DNA of 64,000 bases from Maribacter cobaltidurans (GCF_002269385.1 NZ_CP022957.1:1483001-1547000); one strand, 5' to 3'. Positions 1 to 7,833 are shown, numbered from the stretch's first letter. Program-made: numbers and translations. The notes: generated by a model from the letters alone, not told the origin.

Positions 1-458
1 TCCGCCAACAGCATTAAAATCTGCCGCTTGGAGCGGGTAAGTCCAAAATAATCCAGTTCTTCCTTGAGGTTATTGACATCAAAGTCCTTGATAAACTGGA
101 TGGTGGTATCAAAGGTGTTTTCGATGGTCTCCATCATCTCCGCCTTGGTCTTTTCTGCAACCTGGAGTTCCATATCCGTTTCCCAATTGCGGGCGGGACG
201 GCCTCCCATAAGGGACTGACTGTGCCAATCCATGGCCCAAGCGATATGCATAAGATTTTCAGCAAAGCTGAGCGACTCTGGGGTGGCCTTAAAGTCATAT
301 TTTTCCTCGGGCATCATCTCCGCGACCAGCAGCAGGTATTTTTTGGAGTTTTCCATACGTTCCAGATATTCCTGGATATATGCATCCTCTTGGGCGAAGA
401 GCGGTGATGCTATGGTGGAAACGAGTAGTAGGGAAAGGATAAAATAGAGAGGCTTCAT
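1..458 (-). CDS. DinB-like secreted protein, partial (C-terminus outside window)
   Basis: The minus strand is open from an ATG at 458 to the window edge. The protein starts with a clear signal peptide (MKPLYFILSLLLV...PLFAQ, cleavage after about residue 23). The part that follows resembles the DinB/YfiT four-helix fold: the pattern LxFAENLMHIAWAxDWHS supplies one of the metal-binding-type histidines (LMHIA) in the expected place. DinB-family proteins are often thiol-dependent metalloenzymes, but exported versions in Bacteroidetes have no assigned substrate. The last helices, which would hold the other histidines, are outside the window. The family call is from pattern recognition; a function cannot be given. 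Confidence 0.7.
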   Translation of the reverse strand, partial: MKPLYFILSLLLVSTIASPLFAQEDAYIQEYLERMENSKKYLLLVAEMMPEEKYDFKATPESLSFAENLMHIAWAMDWHSQSLMGGRPARNWETDMELQVAEKTKAEMMETIENTFDTTIQFIKDFDVNNLKEELDYFGLTRSKRQILMLLA

Positions 459-500
459 AATCGATGATTTTTTAAGATTGATATGAAATTGTTTTTAAAC

Positions 501-1052
501 TTATTTTATGGGCCAAATGGTCTTAAAGGTTTCGCAGACCACGAGCATATCCTCAGAAAAAGTTTCTGGGCCATCCTCAAAGGTACTCTCAAAAAATGCA
601 CGGTGCGCCTTCTTCCATTTTGGAAGAGGTTCTTCCTGCGTACCCATGTCCATAGCGGCGTAGGCTTCTGAAATTTGCTTAAAAGGTATTGTGTCTACTT
701 GTACAATCTCAATAATGGCCTGTGCCGTACCGTCAAAATTGGTGATGATGCTTTTGGTGCCCACAGCAGGCAAATCCGCCCCTGCATCCCCATACCACTT
801 ATAAAGCCCGGATGAAGCCCTCTTTTTCCCGTCTATAACCAGTTTTGCCAACCGATCGGCATCTTTTTGGTTATCGTGAAAAAACCAGGATTCTGGCATC
901 TCCTCGCTTTTCGTTTCTGGATGGGCTTGGCTATAGTCCTCCCACATGGCGTAAACCGTAGGATCAATTTCGGTTTCCGTAGGAGCTTCCGTTTTGGGTT
1001 CACTTTTGCAGCTCGCCAAAAGGAGTAGTATAATAAAAGGGAGGTTTTTCAT
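501..1052 (-). CDS. ASCH-domain lipoprotein (YhfF-like)
   Basis: A 183-residue protein with a lipoprotein signal (lipobox LLAS-C, Cys15) and a Thr/Glu/Pro-rich linker. From about residue 40 it resembles the ASCH domain of the YhfF group: AMWxxY, ESWFFHDN, a GKKRASSGLYKWYG stretch, and a C-terminal WxxAHRxFFE followed by VVCETF. ASCH domains have a PUA-like beta barrel and are thought to bind RNA or nucleotides, and YhfF itself is cytoplasmic. A lipid-anchored copy is therefore unusual, because the domain would sit in the periplasm. It stands alone between the DinB gene and the S41 peptidase gene. Domain call fairly sure; role unknown. Confidence 0.75.
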   Translation of the reverse strand: MKNLPFIILLLLASCKSEPKTEAPTETEIDPTVYAMWEDYSQAHPETKSEEMPESWFFHDNQKDADRLAKLVIDGKKRASSGLYKWYGDAGADLPAVGTKSIITNFDGTAQAIIEIVQVDTIPFKQISEAYAAMDMGTQEEPLPKWKKAHRAFFESTFEDGPETFSEDMLVVCETFKTIWPIK

Positions 1053-1131
1053 TTATTTTTTTTTTGAAATGGATTTTATAAAATAGGCGAAAACAACACC
1101 ATTGCTTAAAATCAATGTTGATAACAGTAGT

Positions 1132-2778
1132 TTATTCATTTGCTATTTCAATCGCTTTCTCCAAAACTTCATCTCGACCTTGCTTAATACCCAAAATAGT
1201 GGGCTTTACTTCTAAATCAATTCTTACACCCTTCCTCTGTGTTTCGGTAAAATCAGGATAGAATACGCCTATACCTGAAAAACCTGTCTTAAAACCTCCA
1301 ATAAACTCCGTTCTACTGACATTGCCATCAGCTCCTAGAGTTTGGCTGCCAATTGTAATTGAATTATTTACTGTTTGTAAGCCCATTGCATACAATTCAG
1401 CATAGCTAATTGTACGTGAATTAACGAGAACAATTACTTTTCCTCGATAAGGATTATTGTTATTTTCTCCCATTGATATTGGTTCTTCCCAGTAGAATTT
1501 TCCAGGGTAATTCAAGTCGGGAATAATGGAAACTAAAACCTCTCTGGCAGATGGGTTTAAAAAATTCAAAATATATGGTAATGTAAATTTTGGGTAGTTC
1601 CTTAAATCAAAAATAATGGATTTTGTATTTTTTATTTCTTCTAAAATAGTGGAAACATCAGATACCTCAACTTCTCCTAAGTTTATATATCCAATATCGT
1701 TTTCAAGTATCTTCCACTTATCAGTTGAGGGTTTTTTATACTTGAATTGGTCCAAAGAATACCTTCCAATTTTATTTCCTTTAATCTTGTCGTTTCTTAA
1801 AAACTCAATCTCAATGGAATCTGTAGCACCATTAAAAATTTTATTAAAAGCATATGCAAACTTTGCCGAAGTATTTGAACCTTGGATAAATTTACTTTTT
1901 TGTTGTAATATTTCATTTACAGTCTTACCGTTTACTTTTTCAATTACATCTCCAATTCTTAAATCATTTATATCAGCTAAGGAATCATTATAAAAACTAG
2001 TGATAACTGCTTTATTATCTACCATAGTAAATTTTGCAGGAATATATTTTGAGCCAAAATAGTCATTCGTTAAACTGGTATTAAATCCGGCATGACTATC
2101 GTCTAAATTAACGGTGATCTCTAACATCGCTAAATGATAATCCATTTCGGATTGGGGATTCAAAAATTTCGGAATCATTTCTTTTAGTACCCTATCCCAA
2201 TTTTTGTCCATTTGATATTTGTATGGAAAAAAATACTCTATCGCATTCCAATATCTGAAAAGAGACAATACTCTTAAATTTTCATCTTTCCAGTCAAAGT
2301 TTTGATAAGCTTTTTCATTAATCAAAATTGCATTACTCGCTTTTTTGTTTTTTGTTACATAATTACTTTTGCCATGAAATCTATTATTCTCAATGTGTTT
2401 TAAGTTCTCCGATAATTCACTGGTGAAAATAGTACTGTCTTGTGTCCATGACAAGTTGAAATTTTTATTAAAATAATTTATTTTGTTTGAGGATGTGCAT
2501 GACCGACATTCTTTGATTTTTCCAAGACTATCAATCAAAACAGAAAAAACAATAGATAAATCCTCCTTTGTTTTTGCCTTTTTTATTTTTGGAAATAACT
2601 CAATTAGTTTCTTGTCCCAGTCAAATTCTCCCTTTGCTACATTCGGATGATAATACTTTAAAAAGCCCCATACTTTGGCAGTTATGAAAAGTTTTTCATT
2701 TTCAGAAAGTTCTTGTTGAGAATAGATTGTAACAGAACTAAGAACAAAAACCAATAATATTAGGAAGGCTTTATTCAT
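1132..2778 (-). CDS. S41-family (C-terminal processing/tricorn-like) peptidase
   Basis: A 548-residue exported protein (signal peptide ending near IYSQ). An N-terminal helical region (KVWGFLKYYHP, then a mid-region LFRYWNAIEYFFPYKY) is followed by a PDZ-like segment around residues 260-310 (INDLRIGDVIEKVNGK). The S41 core comes next: DIGYINLGEV, a strand IIFDLRNYP, and the nucleophile region VLVNSRTISYAELYA, where the Ser before xAE is the expected nucleophile. The place where CtpA enzymes have the general-base Lys reads LGADGNVS, so a Ser-His-Glu arrangement as in tricorn proteases is more likely. It is a shorter paralogue of the peptidase at 10257-12464; both end in a VKPTI-GI-(x)GKDEVLEKAI-like block. 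Its substrate is unknown. It starts just after an attC-like spacer and is AT-rich compared with the genes further right. Confidence 0.85.
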   Translation of the reverse strand: MNKAFLILLVFVLSSVTIYSQQELSENEKLFITAKVWGFLKYYHPNVAKGEFDWDKKLIELFPKIKKAKTKEDLSIVFSVLIDSLGKIKECRSCTSSNKINYFNKNFNLSWTQDSTIFTSELSENLKHIENNRFHGKSNYVTKNKKASNAILINEKAYQNFDWKDENLRVLSLFRYWNAIEYFFPYKYQMDKNWDRVLKEMIPKFLNPQSEMDYHLAMLEITVNLDDSHAGFNTSLTNDYFGSKYIPAKFTMVDNKAVITSFYNDSLADINDLRIGDVIEKVNGKTVNEILQQKSKFIQGSNTSAKFAYAFNKIFNGATDSIEIEFLRNDKIKGNKIGRYSLDQFKYKKPSTDKWKILENDIGYINLGEVEVSDVSTILEEIKNTKSIIFDLRNYPKFTLPYILNFLNPSAREVLVSIIPDLNYPGKFYWEEPISMGENNNNPYRGKVIVLVNSRTISYAELYAMGLQTVNNSITIGSQTLGADGNVSRTEFIGGFKTGFSGIGVFYPDFTETQRKGVRIDLEVKPTILGIKQGRDEVLEKAIEIANE

Positions 2779-2893
2779 ATTGTGGCTAACGGTTCATGGA
2801 TCATAAGTTGTGGACTTCTCCATTGGAAGATATACTTCTGAATTTAAAGATAATTGATTGTAAGGATTACCTTTTGGAAAATCCCACAACAAT
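2779..2893. repeat. attC-like spacer between two orphan genes
   Basis: The spacer between two minus-strand genes carries the words GGCTAACGGTTCATGG at the right gene's start side and ACAAC...GCGCCGTGTTGTG at the other gene's stop side. On the minus strand this reads CCGTTAGCC a few bases before the peptidase ATG. A similar layout recurs at 3345-3412 and at 7815-7830. Such imperfect inverted CAAC/GTTG and GTTAGC words resemble integron cassette recombination sites. This is a resemblance only; no integron integrase is in the window. Confidence 0.3.
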
Positions 2894-3301
2894 TCATGAA
2901 GCGCCGTGTTGTGTTTTAGTGCTTTTATTTTCTATAACTTTTTTAAGTTTTTTAAAATTTTTGTCAATAAAGTAGTAATTCGGTAAACTTGCCTTACAAA
3001 TCGTTCCACTGGAATTATAAATTACTACTCCATTTTCTAAAGATTTAATATCCGTCATTTTTATTGGGTCAGATAATTTGTTGAGATAAAGGAAATCTCC
3101 GTCAAAAGAAAGGTCATCGGGTTTGGGAAATTTCTTTTTTGAAATATAAACTCCTGAAATCAAATACAATGAACTAAAAATAATTGCATCGACTTTTTGC
3201 ATTACAATACTATAAATCCAGAATCCAAAGCCAATGATTACATTAATTCGAGAAATTAAGTATTGAAAAAAATACAATGTAGAATCAATCTTTTTCTTCA
3301 T
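2894..3301 (-). CDS. Small two-helix membrane protein
   Basis: A 135-residue protein I cannot assign to a named family. Residues 10-55 form two membrane segments (YFFQYLISRINVIIGFGFW and IIFSSLYLISGVYIS). The rest is soluble and beta-rich (LSFDGDFLYLNKLSDPIKM...SLENGVVIYNSS...), resembling the bacterial PH-like domains often found behind two transmembrane helices. The tail (STKTQHGAS) runs into the attC-like spacer. It is a lone, AT-rich gene between two such spacers, as expected of a cassette-borne gene. The ATG start directly follows an A/T-rich leader. Real gene likely; function unknown. Confidence 0.6.
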   Translation of the reverse strand: MKKKIDSTLYFFQYLISRINVIIGFGFWIYSIVMQKVDAIIFSSLYLISGVYISKKKFPKPDDLSFDGDFLYLNKLSDPIKMTDIKSLENGVVIYNSSGTICKASLPNYYFIDKNFKKLKKVIENKSTKTQHGAS

Positions 3302-3344
3302 TAAATAGATTTCAAAATTAAAATCTTATCTGTCCAGTATTAAA

Positions 3345-3412
3345 CACAACGGTCTCGGGTAAGATGTCGTAAGCGACCGTAGGAGCTTATGCATTTTACC
3401 CATTGTTGAACT
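3345..3412. repeat. attC-like imperfect inverted repeat
   Basis: CAACGGTCTCGGGTAAGATG near the left end is mirrored by CATTTTACCCATTGTTG at the right end. Their arms agree in CAAC, GGGTAA and ATG, with a central GTCGTAAGCGAC/GGAGC segment between them. The layout (long imperfect hairpin with unpaired bases, GTTG at one tip) resembles an integron or cassette attC site. The IS91-type element appears to begin right at its right arm, so one end may be changed by that insertion. Confidence 0.35.
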
Positions 3413-3553
3413 AAACCTAAAGGTAGCTTCAGGAGTTATCTAAATCTCCATTCACTACCTTTAAGATGTATAAAACTAATATTTAGCAAATTATGAAAAA
3501 AAAGTAGTACCCTGATCGAACGAGCCTGTGAACGTGTTCCAGAATTCCAGGAA

Positions 3554-4393
3554 TTGTATCTCAAACTAAAACGTTCTGTTGAACTATCGGGCAAAAGCCA
3601 AAGCACCCTGACCAACTATGCCCGCTGTCTTTCACACATAGCCCTGCATTTTAAGTGCAGTCCACTCGATCTGGATGAAGAACAGGTGCTGGATTATCTA
3701 CATGTTTTAAAGTCCCGGCACAAGACCCCGTCGAGCAGCTTCTTCAAGCATACCGTTTATGGTCTGAGGTATGCCTACCGGATATCAAATCGTAAAGAGA
3801 TGCAGGTAATGCTCCCCGCTATTGAGCGTCCCAAAAAACTCCCTGTAGTTTTAAGTTGTAGGGAAGTAAAGCAACTCTTAAAAGCCCCAAAACTACTGAA
3901 GCACCGTCTGGTATTGGCGCTGCTTTATGGCTGCGGACTGCGCTGTTTTGAACTGTGCAACCTACAGTTAAAAGATCTGGATTTTGATCGTATGATGCTT
4001 CACGTCCGCCAAGGCAAAGGCAGGAAAGATCGGTATGTACCCTTGTCGAGGATGCAGATCCGCGGACTTAAAACATATCTTGCGGCAGAAAATCCTTGCA
4101 CCTGGTGCTTCACTGGGAACAATACCGAAGGGCGTCCAGTCCCGCTTTCTACCCAAGGGGTTCGCTGGATTGTACGGGAAGCCCGTAAACATAGTGGTAT
4201 TCAAAAGGAAGTGACCACCCACAGCCTGCGCCACAGTTATGCTACCCACCTTCTGGAAATGGGCTTGGATATTATGAGTGTAAAGGACCTTTTGGGGCAC
4301 GCAGATATACAGACCACACTGACCTACCTTCACGTGGCACAACTGGGCAGGCAAAAGCCTTTCAGTCCACTGGATCGGCTCTACAAAGAGTAA
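3554..4393 (+). CDS. IS91-associated tyrosine recombinase
   Basis: A 279-residue tyrosine recombinase with an N-terminal SAM-like core-binding domain (STLTNYARCL...) and the catalytic domain from about residue 95. Visible catalytic positions are Arg in YGCGLRCFEL, Lys in RQGKGRKDR, HSLRHSYATH, LLGHADIQTT and the Tyr in LTYLHV. The only start in frame is TTG at 3554, but the frame is open upstream to a TGA at about 3494. An ATG at 3493-3495 lies one base out of frame ahead of an A8 run; losing one A would give an N-terminus MKKSSTLIERACERV that joins smoothly to the rest. Either transcriptional slippage restores the start, or there is a base error or a damaged start. It works with the downstream HUH transposase. 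Confidence 0.85.
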   Translation: MYLKLKRSVELSGKSQSTLTNYARCLSHIALHFKCSPLDLDEEQVLDYLHVLKSRHKTPSSSFFKHTVYGLRYAYRISNRKEMQVMLPAIERPKKLPVVLSCREVKQLLKAPKLLKHRLVLALLYGCGLRCFELCNLQLKDLDFDRMMLHVRQGKGRKDRYVPLSRMQIRGLKTYLAAENPCTWCFTGNNTEGRPVPLSTQGVRWIVREARKHSGIQKEVTTHSLRHSYATHLLEMGLDIMSVKDLLGHADIQTTLTYLHVAQLGRQKPFSPLDRLYKE

Positions 4394-5523
4394 TGGCATC
4401 CGCTGCTCACGAAGTGGCCCAGGTATTAAATCGCAACAGGGAGTCTTTAGCAGACTGTTGTGCCACCAGCTGGCAACTAAGGACCCTGCACGCCCTGCGC
4501 AAATGTCGTACGGCTGCCCTGGGCGGTCACATTGACCACTGCACGAATCCATCCTGTAATACCTTGCACCTGAGCTACAACAGTTGCCGCAACCGGCATT
4601 GCCCAAAGTGTCAGGGGCACAAAAGGGAACAATGGATCAGGGCACGGGAAGAAGAGCTCTTGAACGTTCCTTACTTCCACGTGGTATTTACCCTGCCTTC
4701 AGAACTCAACCGCCTGTGCCTGTACGAACCCAAACTGCTGTATGGCCTGCTGTTCAAAACTTCATGGGAAGTCATAGCGGGGTTTGCTTCCAATCCTAAG
4801 TTTTTAGGTGCCGGTCCCGGGATGATCGCCATCCTGCATACCTGGGGACAGAACCTGTCCCTGCATCCGCACTTGCATTGTATCGTGCCCGGTGGTGGGG
4901 CAACCAAAAGTGGTAAGTGGAAACCTGCCCGGAACAAGGGGAAATACCTGTTCCCGGTCAAGGCCATGAGCAAGGTATTCCGTGCCCGCTTTGTTGCAGG
5001 GTTACGTAAAAAAATTAAAACAGAACAACCAGAGGCCCTTTACCAAAGCCTGTTCAAAAAAGAGTGGGTCGTCTATTGCAAGCGTCCGTTTTTAGGGCCA
5101 CCTCAGGTAGTGGAATACCTTGGTCGCTATACCCATAAAATTGCGATCAGCAACCACCGAATCAAAAACCTGGATGACAGCGGCGTGGTGTTTTCGGTAA
5201 AAGATTACCGCCACGGGGGAAACAAATCCCTGATGTACCTGAGCGATACTGAATTCATCAGGCGCTTTGCCCTGCACATACTCCCTAAGGGGTTTGTGCG
5301 CATCCGCCATTATGGGATATTAAGTGCTTACCATAAACGCAAAAGTCTTGACCACTTGGGTAAAACCCTGGGGAAGGTACAGCTCCAAGAAAAACCGCCC
5401 CTGCAACACCGAATCTGCCCATCTTGTAAAAAGGGAGAACTGGTGACCCTGCATACGTTTACCGCACGGGGACCACCGGCACACTGGATCACAAAACTTA
5501 AAAAATACACTAAAGCACAGTAA
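4393..5523 (+). CDS. IS91-family HUH (Y1) transposase
   Basis: A 376-residue transposase. The N-terminal zinc-binding part has Cys50, Cys55, Cys65, Cys70 and Cys73 (HCTNPSCN...CRNRHCPKC). The HUH metal-binding motif HPHLH is at 158-162 within LSLHPHLHCIVPGGG. The catalytic-tyrosine region reads YLGRYTHKIAISNHRI near residues 247-262, as in IS801/IS1294-like enzymes. It would nick single-stranded DNA at the oriIS end for rolling-circle transposition. The length is close to that of intact family members and I see no internal stops, so it may be active. Its ATG overlaps the recombinase stop (TAATG), which argues for coupled translation. Confidence 0.93.
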   Translation: MASAAHEVAQVLNRNRESLADCCATSWQLRTLHALRKCRTAALGGHIDHCTNPSCNTLHLSYNSCRNRHCPKCQGHKREQWIRAREEELLNVPYFHVVFTLPSELNRLCLYEPKLLYGLLFKTSWEVIAGFASNPKFLGAGPGMIAILHTWGQNLSLHPHLHCIVPGGGATKSGKWKPARNKGKYLFPVKAMSKVFRARFVAGLRKKIKTEQPEALYQSLFKKEWVVYCKRPFLGPPQVVEYLGRYTHKIAISNHRIKNLDDSGVVFSVKDYRHGGNKSLMYLSDTEFIRRFALHILPKGFVRIRHYGILSAYHKRKSLDHLGKTLGKVQLQEKPPLQHRICPSCKKGELVTLHTFTARGPPAHWITKLKKYTKAQ

Positions 5524-5763
5524 GAAAATAAACGCCCTTTGAACGGGATAGGGAAGCCTATGTCCGAAACCAAGCAAAAGCGGCCAAAATACCCCAAAAA
5601 CAGGAGGTTCAATAGAATTTAAGAAGTGATGGACATACTCGGGAGAAAAACAAGACCTCCAAATCACTATACGGTTCAAGTGCAGACCTTAAATAACCCA
5701 TCCTAAAACAGACCAATACCCATAGAAGGCTGACCGACAGAGAACCGGTTCAGTCAACACGAC

Positions 5764-5794
5764 GTTCATGCTGGGTCGTACCGACCACACGAAC
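5764..5794 (+). repeat. Hairpin at the proposed right end of the IS91 element
   Basis: GTTC and GAAC tetranucleotides bracket a GGTCG-TAC-CGACC stem (5773-5785 region). Subterminal hairpins beside a GTTC/GAAC word are typical of the origin end of IS91-like elements. It lies 240 bases after the transposase stop and directly before the host-like words GCTAGTTATTAGCACC. Confidence 0.45.
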
Positions 5795-5815
5795 GCTAGT
5801 TATTAGCACCTGTTT

Positions 5816-6514
5816 TTATTTATATATTTTACTCCTTCTAGCATTAAACCTTGGTACAGAATTATTGGAAAGAACTTCCCATGCAAAAACTTGATGATCT
5901 GCATTTCTACCAACCCTTGGATAGTAGGATGGATTTTGTACAGAAATTTTCTCAGGTATCATTAGGTCCGGATATTGCTCAAATTTATCCTTGATTAACT
6001 GATTTCGTTTTGAACTTGGATTGGTGAAAACAAAAAAATTCCGACCATGATTTTCAGTAGTTAGAAGTGGTCGATCTTCACCCTTAGTGTTCGGTTCCAA
6101 AAATGTTTTTGAAGTAAATAGATTATTTAGACGTTTTTTCATACCACCCATCACAAAGAAACATGGTATGCCGTATTGATGTCTTACTATTTCTAATCTC
6201 ACCAAATCCCACATAATGTCTTTTATACTTACAGCTGAATCTCCATACCATTTCGATTCAACAGCAGCTATCATTTGATTTTGGTTATCCTTAATAACTA
6301 GATCAATTTGAGGAGGTCTTCCTCTTCCTTTTTTACCTTGATTAAGAATTGGGTGGTTGTACTCCGCATCAACTCTATTCCCATATTTTGCTTTGAGAAT
6401 ATTGCCAATAGGTTGAGTCAGATACTTTTCATCGAACATATCGGCATTCATACAATGAAATTCATATAAAAGCCATCCTGCTACACCTTCCGCTATTTTT
6501 TTTACAGTCCTCAA
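5816..6514 (-). CDS. Putative PD-(D/E)XK nuclease, partner of the DUF262-HNH protein
   Basis: A 232-residue protein with no clear named family. Residues 69-90 carry a PD-(D/E)XK pattern: Asp71 in PQIDLVI, then after a short loop Glu86-Ser-Lys88 in AAVESKWYG, the core of restriction-enzyme-like nucleases. A helix before it (VAGWLLYEFH) fits the fold. The ORF has no ATG at its start: the only early start is TTG at 6514, with Met22 and Met26 as later alternatives. It lies six bases after the stop of the DUF262-HNH gene and in the same frame, so coupling or stop readthrough is possible. I infer a restriction-type role in a two-gene system; the catalytic motif is seen, the role is not proven. Confidence 0.6.
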   Translation of the reverse strand: MRTVKKIAEGVAGWLLYEFHCMNADMFDEKYLTQPIGNILKAKYGNRVDAEYNHPILNQGKKGRGRPPQIDLVIKDNQNQMIAAVESKWYGDSAVSIKDIMWDLVRLEIVRHQYGIPCFFVMGGMKKRLNNLFTSKTFLEPNTKGEDRPLLTTENHGRNFFVFTNPSSKRNQLIKDKFEQYPDLMIPEKISVQNPSYYPRVGRNADHQVFAWEVLSNNSVPRFNARRSKIYK

Positions 6515-6520
6515 TTCTGT

Positions 6521-7804
6521 TTAAATATCAAGTTTAGTTTGTTTCTTTTTCTCTCTTTTATGAACTCGTTTGTGACAGTTTGTATGAAGAAGTACAGAAT
6601 GCTCTAAGTCGTCTGTTATGCCACCTTTGGAATGATGAATGACGTGATGAGCTTCTGCTTTTTTAAAGTCTAGTGATTTACTACATTCAGGGCAAATCCC
6701 CCTTTGTCTAAAGAACAGAATTCTTCTTTGTTCTTCATTGTGTAGTCGTTCAGGGTCCTTTTCTATTATAGGCAGAAGCCTGTCAAATTCTGAAATCATA
6801 ATTTCCAGTCTTGTTTTGAAAGAAGCCGGTGTAGTCATCAGTTTTGACTCGGTTTTATACGATTTATATGTGTCAAATTCCTTCTTGGTCATACCCCGTG
6901 GAGGCTTCAAGTCATAAATGGAGAACTTGTTTAGGTTACACATGAACTCTTTAGCAAAAGCAGAGAGTTCTGTGTTTAAGTTGTTATTTCCTGCCCGCTT
7001 CTTTCGCAAGTATGATATGAGTAGATAGAAAGAAATGACGTCTCGAATTTTGAAGGCTCCCAAAAGCATGTTTATACTATTGTGCATATAGTCAAGGTTT
7101 CCTTTGAAGAATTTAAGCTGCCTTTTGGGAACCTTCTTTTCATATTTCTTAATTGTTCCTGTAAGGGTATGGATGTCGAGAGATGGGAAAATTAAGTTGT
7201 CAAAATCACCTTCGAACTCCAAAGTCATAAGTTCAGCTGCTAATTGTCTAAATCTGAATCTTCTCTCTGTCCCTAAGAATTTGAAAAGTGGGTGAGTAAT
7301 CGCGATGTCCTTAAATACATTTTTGAATTCCCCTCGATGGGCATTTAGCTTTTCTGCTTTGTTCAGAGGAGTCCCTTCTTGGAGTCTCAGAAATGTCTGG
7401 ACAATATCTTCTTCTTTCGTTTCCGGATCGTGACTTTTGAGTTTAAGGTAGTATACAGAATATGCATCGATTTGAAGCTTATCCCTACGTGATAGCTCTG
7501 AGTACTTGGTTAAGTCATCGTCAATACCTTTTATTTCATCACTTAGGTAGGATTTGATAGTGAGTAGCCTTTGTTGTCCATCGAGGATTTCATACTGGTC
7601 CTTTTCATTAATAAAAAGAACCAGCACTCCTATAGAGTACCGTTGATCGATCGACTTAATCAGTTCAATTTTCTGTCGATCTTTCCAGATGTCCCCCCGC
7701 TGATATGATTCATTAATAAATATCTTATCGTTATCAAAAAGCTCTTGTATTTCACCAAGGGCAAAATGATCAAAGTCTATATCTGGTACTGTTTGTCTTG
7801 GCAT
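6521..7804 (-). CDS. DUF262 (GmrSD-type) protein with C-terminal HNH nuclease domain
   Basis: A 427-residue protein. Its N-terminal part is DUF262: NESYQRGDIW at 31-40 and the ParB-like nucleotide-binding signature DGQQRLLTI at 75-83. The middle is helical. Residues 371-417 form a classic HNH domain with zinc knuckle CPEC (371-374), AHHVIHHSKGG and LLHTNCHKRVH. DUF262 plus HNH is the architecture of GmrSD/BrxU-like nucleotide-dependent restriction enzymes, which cut modified phage DNA; here DUF1524 is replaced by a standard HNH. It forms an operon with the PD-(D/E)XK gene behind it. A palindrome at 7834-7855 and a copy of the 55-bp repeat lie before its start. A defence role is likely by family and context. 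Confidence 0.88.
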   Translation of the reverse strand: MPRQTVPDIDFDHFALGEIQELFDNDKIFINESYQRGDIWKDRQKIELIKSIDQRYSIGVLVLFINEKDQYEILDGQQRLLTIKSYLSDEIKGIDDDLTKYSELSRRDKLQIDAYSVYYLKLKSHDPETKEEDIVQTFLRLQEGTPLNKAEKLNAHRGEFKNVFKDIAITHPLFKFLGTERRFRFRQLAAELMTLEFEGDFDNLIFPSLDIHTLTGTIKKYEKKVPKRQLKFFKGNLDYMHNSINMLLGAFKIRDVISFYLLISYLRKKRAGNNNLNTELSAFAKEFMCNLNKFSIYDLKPPRGMTKKEFDTYKSYKTESKLMTTPASFKTRLEIMISEFDRLLPIIEKDPERLHNEEQRRILFFRQRGICPECSKSLDFKKAEAHHVIHHSKGGITDDLEHSVLLHTNCHKRVHKREKKKQTKLDI

Positions 7805-7833
7805 TTTCTAATTTAATAGGTGCTAACAATTGT

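Larger units (their letters stand above)
3412..5794 (+). mobile_element. IS91-family insertion sequence with tyrosine recombinase gene
   Basis: The unit holds a tyrosine recombinase and an HUH (Y1) transposase with a 1-nt stop/start overlap, the arrangement seen in many Bacteroidetes IS91-type elements. IS91 elements move by rolling circle and insert beside a GAAC/GTTC-type tetranucleotide without target duplication. A GAAC lies at 3408-3411, directly before the proposed left end. The proposed right end is a GTTC...GGTCG-TAC-CGACC...GAAC hairpin at 5764-5794, suitable as the oriIS-like terminus. The base composition is richer in G+C than that of the flanking AT-rich genes, as expected for an incomer. 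The presence of the element is sure; its exact ends are inferred from these words and could be off by tens of bases. Confidence 0.65.

Noticed and set aside
3968..4606. 212-codon minus-strand ORF inside the IS91 element
   Set aside because: It is the shadow of the recombinase and transposase genes; Cys/Gly-rich nonsense composition.
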